This document shows positions 1 to 10,300 of a stretch of DNA of 64,000 bases, one piece after another. The stretch's first letter is position 1; every line of letters begins with the position of its first letter. Source of the stretch: Heterotrichella gracilis (Eukaryota; Sar; Xanthophyceae; Tribonematales; Xanthonemataceae); assembly GCA_032358255.1 (NCBI GenBank), contig JAULBX010024628.1:1-64000 (forward strand). Direction: 5' to 3'. The notes beneath the pieces are model-generated. The model was not told the origin of the DNA and did not search any database. It worked only from the letters and a program-made list of their open reading frames with translations. The position numbers and the translations under genes were made by a program.

Positions 1-895
1 AGCAAGAGTATAAGCAAAGATGGCAGTGCTTTGCTGTGGTGGGTGACTGCTGCTTGGATTGTGTATGCGGGTGTGGGAGGGTGGGTGATGGGGGGTTTGG
101 GGGGGAGGGGGGGAGGGCGAGGGAGTGGTGATACATGAAATTAAATTGCCATACCCCAAGCAAGGACATGCCCCAAGCGATGTTTGCAAGTGCGTTGCCA
201 CTGGAGAGTGCTGCTAGGTGGTGAAGCGACACATGCATGCATGCCAAGCGAAAGTCACACTTGCAGTGAATACAACAAGGTGTGGGTAAGAGTCAGAGTG
301 CCCAACAATACTCTGACTTGAGAGACAGCAGAGCTCTGTGCCGTCGACGTGGTTTCGGGTTAAATAAGGTCATAGGGAAACAACCGATACCGTCTGCTAT
401 GATCGTTTACACACGGAACGGTGCCATTTACACGTCGGCTTAATCCACCGAGGCAGAAAAATGTCCGCAAATACAACGGAGACACAGCCAAGACACGTGA
501 CACAGGAGTGCACTCGAGTATCACATGGATGAAAGGTGGGAGGGATTCGCGCGCTGTCGTAGCTGCAGAGCGGCGGTGGTCAACGGTGGAGGCTGCGAGC
601 GTGCAGCACGGATGCAAACGGCGGAGCTGCGAGCGTGCAGCATCACAAATGCTTACTTCTAGTTAGGGGACACCAATAAATATTATTTGTTTTGGCTTCG
701 CCTCGCCATGCTCACGAACCAGTACAAATTTTGTCGGCCGTTTGAACAAGTGGCTTATCTGCGTAGATTGTATTTGAATTGAAACAGCACAGGTGTTTAG
801 CTCGCGACGACAGTGAGGAAACTGCAAATTGCCCGTCATTTGGGTGCATGCATGTTTGGGGTTGACGTCGCGCGCCCCTGTCTAAACCCGGGGCA
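1..895. other. Upstream region of the kinase gene, no gene seen
   Basis: No protein family is recognisable on either strand. There is a G-rich purine stretch near 85-125 and scattered TGCATG words. The open frames at 360-666 overlap on opposite strands and look like chance. The right end presumably holds the promoter and 5' UTR of the kinase gene that starts at 896, but I see no convincing core-promoter element. Confidence 0.5.
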
Positions 896-3800
896 ATGCC
901 TACCTTATACCAACCTGGATCGATAATAGGGGAAGGCCCAAACAGCAATCGATGGCAGGTGAAACGGAAGCTGGGGGAGGGGCGCTTCGCGGAGGTGTAC
1001 GAGGTGCTGGACACTCGGAACCAGGACAAGAAGGTGCGCTGCCACTGCACATCAATGCTCTTGCACACAGCAGACGGGCTTGTCGAAGACTGGGAATAGC
1101 CGTCGCCCCTTTCCTCGCAGATGCAGTCCAGCCTGGTTTCTGGGCGCGGGGGGTGCATATGCATGCATGTTACCACGATGCCCTGGGGTCCTGTTATTCC
1201 AGTACCGCCGGTCATAATCAGCCTATAGTTGTTGTTGTCATAAGGAGAAGCTCTGCATCCCTTATGGTACAGCCACGCTTGTATAATCTGCGGGGAAAGG
1301 CGGGCCATACTGGTGAAGGTTAGTGAGGGGCGTGGTATTCCTGCACAGCCAAGGCCATGGGGGTACACCCAGGGAAGGAGGTGCATGCGTGCGCACTGCA
1401 CAATGTGCTGCGATATCATTTCAAGGCGTGCACTCACCCCTTTTCCGGATGAGGTACCCTGTACTGATGCGTTCACACTGTAGGCGCTGAGGCACGTGCT
1501 GCCACTGTCAGTGTACACACAGTCCTGTGCTTGCTCGAGGTGGGATATACCCACCAACAGTAGCCATGCACCATGCACTACTGTCTTTCACAACCGCTGT
1601 CAAGTGCCAGCCCCAATTACTGTCGCAGTCCATTTGAACAAGGGTTACATGCATGTCAGCAATTCAGTTAGGTTAAGAAAAAGCCTTGCACATGCGACGC
1701 CAATGCCGTTTGGTCCTGGCACAGTTCATGCCCTATGAGGGCATGTGGTGCCGCTGCAGTATTATGTACAAGCCCCATCCCGGATGTGGGATGCATCCCC
1801 CAAACAGTGGCTACACGCAGTGCACTCCTGTGTTTCACGGCCGCTGTTAAGTGCCGGCCCCATCCAAACCTTTATCATGAGGTCATTCTTGCGTGCATTC
1901 ATCTGTAAACAATGAGGGTGTGTGGTGCCGCTGCAGTACGCCATGAAGCTGGAGCGAGTGAAGGACACCAAGAGCGTGCGTGCCGAGGTCAAGATTCTGG
2001 GCAAGCTGCAGGCTTGTGCTGACATTGTGACGGTGGTTGATTCAGGCACTCAGGATGAGCGCCATTACATGATCATGGAGGTAGGGTTGGAGGTGGTGGT
2101 GGCGGTGGCGGTGGTGGTGGTGGGTGTGGTGGTGGTGTTGGTGGGTGGTTAACGTGGCCAACCACAGTTCATGTGGCCACTGGGGAAAGCAGGGCTGAAG
2201 ATAGAGCCGCAGGTGCGGGAGTGCAGCTGGGTCATGTCAAGAAAGACAGCGAGTAACATTCTGTGGGGGTGGGACATGAATACACTTGGCAGAATGGGAT
2301 ACACCAGTGTACAGCCACCAGCACAATAGGGATCCAGATGGCTGTCATACAGTGCATGCGCAGCAGATGTGGATACTAACATGACACACATGCGCTGCAG
2401 ATATTGGGGCCTAACCTGGCAGAGGTCAGGAAGCTGCAGACCAGCACTGGGACGTTTGAAAACGCAGCGGTGAAGGTGCGTGACGTGCAGTGGGGAAGCA
2501 CGCAGGCTTATTTCTCAAGCTCATGCAAACATGTAGCCTGCATTACCACATGGGCTGACGGGCATCTGCGCATGGGTGCCGTGCAGAAAGTGGGCAACAA
2601 GTTGCTGAATGCGCTGGAGTTCTGTCACACTCACGGTTTCATACACCGGGACATCAAGCCAGCAAACCTGGTGATCAATGCACGCAATGTACAGCCAACA
2701 GAAGGTGAGTCCCAACTCCAAACTAGCCTATAGCGGAGGGTAGAAATGACGATTTTCTATGGGTAGTGTAAGCACACGAACCATGGCTCTGCATCCCACC
2801 AGCAATGTATGCACTCATCACATGTAGTCGATACTGGCATCAGCGCCAACCACAATTTTCCGTACGCACCAAGAGGTAGAATATTTTTACTACCAGTGAT
2901 GATCATGCCACGCGGTTCAAACTGTACTCACTGTGCATGATACGCTGCATTGCACAGCAAGGCATGACTCATGGCACCAGGAGCATGGCAAAAACCATGC
3001 AGGGACCCCAAGTAACCGCCACATACCGTTACATTACTCCTCAAGGTCCATGTCAAGTGATTTCGCCATGGCAATTGTTCTGCCCATAGCGATTGTACAT
3101 GGCCGACTGCCAATCTGGCTGCACTACTGGAATGCATATCACTGACTAGCTTACCTCCCAGGGGCATGGCGGCTGATCGACTTTGGCCTGGCGCGGCGCT
3201 ACACCGATGAGCACGGCAAGGTGATGCCCCAGCGCACCAACGTGTCCTTCCGCGGCAGCACGCAGTACGCCTCGGTGAACGCGCACCTTGAGCAGGACCT
3301 GGGGCGGCGGGACGACCTGTGGTCCTGGCTGTACGTGGTTGTTGAGCTGATGGAGGGGTCGCTGCCCTGGACCAACCTGTCCAAGGAGGAGGGCAAGGGG
3401 GACATCATGAAGAAGAAGCAGGCGTGCATCAGCGACCCCAAGAGCCTGATGCAAATGCACCAAGTGCCAGGCAAGCTTGTTCTTGATTTTTGTTTTTTGT
3501 TTTTTATGATTATTATATCAAAATGGTGATATTGTTATCAATTCTTTCAGCTCTGTGGCTGTGAGCCCAATTAATGCCACTGCATGTGCCAATATCCCCG
3601 AGTGCATCTCTTGTACAAGGCCTTGGCACCCAATTCATACTTGAACATGCTTGCTCTGCTAGGTCCAGATTCTGCTGTGATGCAACATCCACGATTTGCC
3701 ATACCACATGACAAAGCTCATGCATGACGGGGTATACCATGGTAGCTCTGCAAGGGCTCTAGCATGTGACCTTGCCATGTGCGCCCCTGACATTTGATCC

Positions 3801-6065
3801 CCTGCCTGCCAGACCAAGTCTGCAAGATGTCCCGCTACATCGAGTCGCTCGAGTACGACGCGGAGCCTGACTACGCTCAGCTGCGCCAGCTGCTCAACGA
3901 CATGCAGCAGCCCAGCCCGCCCCTGCCCCCGCCCGTGCCACAGGACGGCACCGCCACCGCCGCCCACATGCCACAAGGGCCTGTACCAGCACCCGCGCCC
4001 CCTGCAATGCCTCAAGCAATGGCGCCAGCAGTGCCCCCTGCATTGCCGCCAGCGATGCCTCAAGCAATGGCTCAGACCATGGTCATGCCAGATGGAAAGG
4101 TGGTGATGGCCTCGGCGCCTCCGGTGCCCTATGTATATCAGGTGGGCACCGTGTCCTTCAGTTCCAGTCCTAGTTGGTTCCAGGCATTCTACCAGTACAG
4201 GAAGGCAACCCTGTACAAGCGTGTGCCACCTGCTCCTTCCCTTATGCTTTTGTTGAGTCCATTGGCTGGAACACGAATGGGTATCGCCCAAATTTAATGG
4301 GCAACACCCATGCATACCCATGCTGCACGGGGACCTCACCATGCCAGGAACACACCCTCCCTTTCAAGCGACTAAGCCCCTTGCCCCGCCATGCAGCACA
4401 TGGTGCCCGGCCCATACATGGGCATGTTCCCGCCGCCAGCCCAGCCGCCCCCCGCCACCGACGGCGAGGCGCCTGCAGCCAATGGCGCCATAGACCCCAC
4501 TATGATGCTGCACCACCAGCAACAGCAGCAGCAGCACTACGCAGCCTACTACCAGCAGTTGGGCTACCCGCCCATGTACCCGCACCCCATGCCCTTTTCA
4601 GCGGCGCCATTGCCCACCCCGCCTACGTTACCGGTGCCAGGGCCGCCAGGGCCACCCAGCGCAAACCCAGAGCCCGACTGTGTTACCGTCCAGGTGGGGA
4701 TGTGCACATGCATGAGCTGCTGGCGCATGGCAATGGCACCTCTTGCCGCTGTTCGCCTCTGCAGGGATTTCACCTAGGGTTTCCCTGTAGGGTTTCCTGT
4801 AGGGTTCCCTGTTGGTTCCCTGTAGGATTTTGTTCTGCACGTCTGCCTGGTTGCACCAGCATGCGGTCAGGCGGACAAGTAACATAACCCCTACAGGAAT
4901 ATAAAGGGAACCCTGCAGGGAATTTTCAGGTCACCCGGGCTGTGTCATGTGGTGGTAGCAGTCCCTACACCCTAAACCCTCTTGCCATCCATGCAGCTGA
5001 CCGGCATATGTTGTGTTGACGGTGCACGCCATTGTACCATTGTATACGTAGTGCATGTGGGGCCAGCGTGAGACGTCGTGGCTCACTGCGCTCTTGCCTG
5101 TGCAGAGTGGCAAGGACAGCGACAAGCGCAGCCGGCACCGAGAGGAAGAGGAGCAGGCCAGGGACAGGGCAGACAGGGACAGGGATGCAAAGGGGCATGC
5201 AAAGCGGCGGCGGCGAGACGACGATGATGGTGGAGGTGCGGGTGCACCCATTGTTTGCTGGGCCTGTTGTGAAAGAGGTGGACGTTTACATGCTTTGCAC
5301 CACATCCGCTAGAATAACAACCTAACTGTTTTGAAGAGGGTTGCAAGCAATTGCGTAGTGCATGCATCTGCATTTCCAAATAACCCTGCGCCAGTTCAAA
5401 AGGCTGAATTGGCGCAAATTGGCAGGGTGCGATTACCCCCTATGAACCTGGCAAACCTCTTGCAACAGCGGTGTTCTTCTCTCGCTGCAGGTAACGAGGA
5501 TAAGGGCGGGGCTGGGAGGGACATTCCCTCTGGGAAGCAGTCCGTTGACGTGATCACGGAGCGTTTCATCAGGTTCAAGGAGGTGCGGGAGGGTGCAGAC
5601 GCGGTGCGGGCGGGCACCCTGTCACGCGACGCCGCTGATGCCGCCAAGGCCCTGTGCAAGCTGGACCCTGCTGAGGGTTTGGCGGTGGTGGCCTACCTGC
5701 TGGACCGCATGACTCACAACGTGGGGAGGGAGGGGCTGGACTTGGTGAGCGCATGCTGTTGTCTTGGCTAGAACCCTGGAGTCCTTGACCCCAAACGGGG
5801 TATTTCGACGCAAGCTGCCATACTAGGGCACATGCATCAGCAGTGGATCGCAGAGTCTGTGGTTGAGGTGGCTGCTCCTTGTGCCTGCCTGCTACATTCC
5901 CAAACGTTCCTGCAGCTTCCCTTCCTTGGTGGTGTGGCCAGGTTGCTCATCAGATGCTCTTTTGCTGTGCAGGTGTCAAAGTGGCAGATGGACCTTGCGG
6001 CATACAGCATGACGTTGTCACAATTAAGCAGAAGCAGGTGGAAGAAGCACAGGAACAAAGACTAG
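896..6065 (+). CDS. CK1/TTBK-like serine/threonine protein kinase with Pro/Gln-rich tail
   Basis: Ten exons fit in phase: 896-1033, 1937-2080, 2401-2475, 2587-2704, 3162-3470, 3813-4141, 4397-4693, 5106-5235, 5491-5744 and 5973-6065, giving about 628 residues. Kinase landmarks seen: glycine loop GEGRFAEVYEV, lysine in YAMKLERV, catalytic loop HRDIKPANLV, DFGLARRY, and the CK1-type RGSTQYASVNAH followed by GRRDDLWSW. This pattern belongs to the casein kinase 1 group, closest to tau-tubulin kinases. After the kinase domain come a Pro/Ala/Met-rich region, a short polyglutamine run near 4519, a charged RDRADRDRD segment and an unassigned helical C-terminus. The intron after 3470 appears to use a GC-AG donor (CCAG|GCAAGC), since no GT keeps the frame. 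Substrates cannot be inferred. The kinase assignment is firm; the last two exons are less certain. Confidence 0.88.
1736..1947 (+). repeat. Tandem duplication around a kinase exon acceptor
   Basis: The acceptor region of kinase exon 2 (GTGGTGCCGCTGCAG|TA, 1922-1938) has a near copy at 1743-1759. The sequence upstream of each copy (about 1573-1640 and 1816-1890) is also related, so roughly 180 to 240 bp was duplicated and then diverged. The upstream acceptor copy is an exon-edge echo. Confidence 0.7.
4766..4925 (+). repeat. Degenerate TTCCCTGTAGGG repeat with inverted partner
   Basis: About four degenerate units of TTCCCTGTAGGG lie at 4778-4830 in a kinase intron. Complementary words (CCCTACAGG, GGGAACCCTGCAGGG) follow at 4889-4922, so the intron could fold into a long imperfect hairpin. 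Confidence 0.6.
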
Positions 6066-7366
6066 CACCAATAGGAAGCATCAGGGGCAGGGATAGGCAC
6101 AGTGGCTATAGCTGTCAGCTGCACCCATAGCTTCTACTATGTTAAAGTTTGTTGGGTTTAGGCAGAGGAAAGGGGGGGCAGGTGCTGGGTATGAGGACAG
6201 CACCCAATAGAGTTCTGGTGGATGCAAGGTGCATCTATGTGCTGTATATGCATGTACTGCGATTTTAGCTTGCAGTAAAGTTTTACCTATTGGACATGCT
6301 GCTGCATCGGTGTAGCATCCCACCGGTGATATAGTTTCCGCCATGGCATGCCTCTGAGAGTCACTACAGCAACTTTCTGAGTATTTTGTAATCTGACTCT
6401 GATTCCAACTTGTCTATTCCAGTAAGCTACGCAGGTGTTCAAACAAAATCTGGGCACAGTGTGATGGGTCACGGCAACTGACCCAACTTAGCTGTAGATC
6501 AGGCTGCTTCCCGTTGCTGAGTGTACCATTGATACACAAGCAGTCGATGCTCTGATTTAGCACCTATCTAGATTGAGCGGCAGGCTGAAATTCGCACCTT
6601 GGAGGTGCCTGGCAAGAGACAGGGGTGTGCGTCGCAAGTGTGCCTGCAAGCAGTTCGTGCGCCGACAACCCGAAATTTTTATGCGATGTTACGAGACATA
6701 TAGTAGTGGGTCCCTGGGTCAAGCAAACGTATAGTCACATATCAAGTTGATTCAAGCCCTTACTGTACTTTGGTGGGTGCCCACCAATTTTTGCCGATGC
6801 CGTGGCATGCCATCTGTAGACTTCCGAGTGCACAACGAGACGTTTCAGCTGACCATAGGATACCAACGAGGCGAACTACTGGAGTATCGCTGTTGCTTCT
6901 CACGGTGTGTCACGCACTGTTCTTGCTGATGTCGTTTCTGGCATTGCAGGCGGCACCACAAAGGCGGGCGGCGGGTGGTCAACAGCCGCAGAAACGGTTG
7001 TAGGTTTTGGTGTTACCCCTGACCTTCTCTGACTAAAAACTTGGTACATGTTCGTCGGCAGTCACGAAACACCGAGACAGGACGCATTCTCAGCCCCAAG
7101 CTGACGCTCAGCGCTCTCATTCACCTCATTAAGCTTAAAGAGACGTCACTGGGCAGTGGTTTAGCAAAACATCCACTACTGGCCCTCGCGTTTCGTTGCA
7201 CCAGGGTGTCGACGTATCTAGTGCACTACGTTACGACACAGCCAATTACCGGCTGTTGGTCCACCCTTATCACCACACTTATCGCACATTGTGCCCACCA
7301 CACACGCCAGTCGGGCCTCCTGCAGCAGTCAGAACCCACCAGAACGACCAGTAGCAGAATACCACG
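6066..7366. other. Intergenic region between kinase and Rubisco activase genes
   Basis: No gene family recognised on either strand. The region should contain the kinase 3' UTR and the promoter and 5' UTR of the activase gene. Open frames at 6747-7003 and 7041-7370 show no family signature and are not called. Confidence 0.5.
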
Positions 7367-10300
7367 ATGATACAGGCACGGCCACTTTGCCACTTGAAGC
7401 AACCTTCAGCTGCGTTCTCTCGCCCTTTGCTGGCGGGCAGAGCATGCCAGACAAACCCACTGCGGCTGGTTGTGAAGACCAGACCAGGATCCTCGGCTAG
7501 ACCCCTCAGGGCCACCACACCTGGTAGCACCCGGTCAAGGCTACAGGTACGGCCAGCAGCTATCCTGGGTTCATTGGGTGCCAAAGATCGTCCTCTTGTA
7601 CGCTTGGTTGCTTGTTTGGCCGTGCCATCACCCTCTCGGCAGCATTGAAGGGGTGTGCTGCTTTGCCGTACTGTTGTCAACGACCCAGTCCGCTGATTGC
7701 CAGTCCTGTGGGCACAGGTGGTGGCTGAAGATGTCAAAGTCTCATTCCAGTTGCAGCAGCAGGTGAGACAACCCTTAGCTGCGTGCTGCTGGTCTACACC
7801 ACGACACCGGTTTTTCGTTTCGCCATGGGCACATGTGATGACTCAGCCCACCACCCTCCCATGCCTGTGGGTTGTCCCTTGTAGCTGTTTGGTTGTCTGC
7901 TGCCATGACACTGCTTGACGATGTCCTGCAGCTGAAGTTTGGCGAGATATTCAAGCTGGTGGGCAACCACCCTTCCCTGGGCAGCTGGGACCTGGCCTCA
8001 GCACCTACCCTCACGTGGAACGAGGGCCATGTGTGGACTGCAGACCTGCATGTTCCACCCAACGAGCAGCTGGAGTTCAAGGTGAGGGCTTTTACCAGCA
8101 GGCTTGTACCTCCGGTAGTGGTGAAGGTTACTAAGGCATAACTTTGTTGAGTGACATGTCTCTTGGATGTTGGTGCTGTGCAAGCTGTTTGCTTGCAGTC
8201 CCCTGTCAGCACTTCGACTTGGGAACTCACTCGCGCGCGCCCTTTTGTGCAACTGTGCAGGTGGTTCTCTGTGGGCCCGAGTTTTGTGTATGGGAGGATG
8301 GGTGGAACCGCGGACTGCAGGTATGGTCACTACAAACACAGCCGTCGTACTTGCAAACGGGGCTATACACTGGTATCGCTGTGTGAAATAGACTGCTCCA
8401 CTGCTGCGGAGTGAGGTTCTGAAATATGGCATGCTACCCAGATAGTTACCAGTTATATTACCAGCCAGCCTTGCACATTGCGGCGCCAGACGTTTTCATC
8501 CTGGCGCTGTTTATACCGTTTGTTGACCTTGTATCGGGTGGTGAAGTCTACTTTTTGTACTGCTGCAGCTACCTGCTGAGCGTGATGCAAGCATGGCAGT
8601 GACACTCCAGTGGAACGACACCAACGAGCAGCATGTTGAGGTCTCGCTTCCAGAGCAACGCAGTGCGCCTAGCAGTGGGAGCTGGGATGCACCCCGTGCA
8701 CAGTCCTCCAAAAGGGGCAGAGCAGGTCAGCCACGCCAGCAAGCTGATGATGAAGGAGATGTGGTGTTCTTCCGCGGCCGTAGCATTCCACGCTCACAGG
8801 TACAGGGCTGCCTTTGTTTCACTTCCCAAAAAGGAAAATAAGAAAAGAAAAGTAACTTTGTTTAGTGGACTAAATAATTGCTGGTTATTTATTTGGGCAC
8901 TTCCCGCACGTCTGCAACTAGGCTTGTGCACTTCATACCAACTGGGTGCAGTGGTTGCGTGCGCAGCTGTGTGTTCTGAACCTGTTTGGAAATTGCTGCT
9001 GCAGCTGCCGCCAACAATGAGGGGCAAACCCACCATCAAGCCTGCTTCCCCTCCAACCTACTCCAATGGCCATACCAAAGCGCTGGACGCCACACCTGAG
9101 GTGAGCAAGTAGCGAGCATTAAATGCCGCATTTGCACTTTATGCCCAGGCCTTGTAATCTTGATATGGAACAGGCGGGGTTGTCCCCACAGAGTGCAAAG
9201 TGATGCTCCTCGGCCTCCACCCTGTTGATACTGGATCGAACATCCTGTGAGTGAGTTTAACCTGACCCCCCCCCTACCACTACCCTATGCCAACCACAAT
9301 GCACACCACTCTCCCGCAGCCACCCAGCAGCAGCGCACCTGCAGCCTCTGCAGGCAGCTCATCCAGCGACGTGGGTGACTCTGAATACGTGTATTTCCGG
9401 GGGCGCCGGGTGCCCAGGGCACAGGTGCCTGCACGCAAGCCAGCAGCCGGGTCCAGGCTGCCAACCAACAGCTATGCCAATGGACACTCGACTCCAACGA
9501 CAATGGTGAGCCCCTGTCACTGCTGTGTGAATGTGAGGGGATGTGCATGAGAGTGTGTTGGCACCAGCAGGAATACAATCCTAATAACTTTTCCTTTAAA
9601 ACGATTAAAGGAAAACCCGTTGCCAAACATATAAACAAATAAAATAAGTTCAAATGAACGAAAAGCATCATCAATTTTTTGTACTGCCAGTTGGCTGCTT
9701 TGAGGAGTGACACTGGTGTTCCCGCGTGTGCAGCACGTGAATGGCATCTCCCCAACCCCGTCCAGCAGTGCTCACAAGGAGGAACCAGCTTACCAGGTAA
9801 ACGCAGCCGCTTAAGCTGCTGGCCTACTCTGCAATCCATCAAGAGCAATGGACGTGCCCTGAAAATCACTCATCGCAACACCCAACAAAATGGCATTTTA
9901 CTGCATTTAGGGCCATTATTAGTCAAAACCAGGACCAGTAACGAAGTCTGGCACCGCATGTGCAAAAATTGGCTGTTTTTACTAGAATCCCCGCGCCCTC
10001 GTCTGCTGCAACGGAGGAACAATATATATGACTTTATTTCTGCGGCCTGCCCAAGTAGACCCCTGATACACCAGTCAATATAAAACTGGCTGGGGCTTTT
10101 AGAAAATAATGTATATTTCTTTCTTCAAAAGATTTATTTGAGATGGCTCCACTGCCTGCAGCCCGCCCAAGAACCCCCGCGCCACACCAACGGCCACAGG
10201 ACACCCAACCCCCGCCCCGCTCCAACCCCGCGCAGCATTAGCCCGGTGAGGACAGAGGCAGACGAGCTGCTGAACGCCACCCTGGCCAAGCTGGATAACA

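Noticed and set aside
712-1578. A 288-codon open frame on the minus strand
   Set aside because: It runs antisense across kinase exon 1 and intron 1, mixes exon and intron, and has no recognisable domain.
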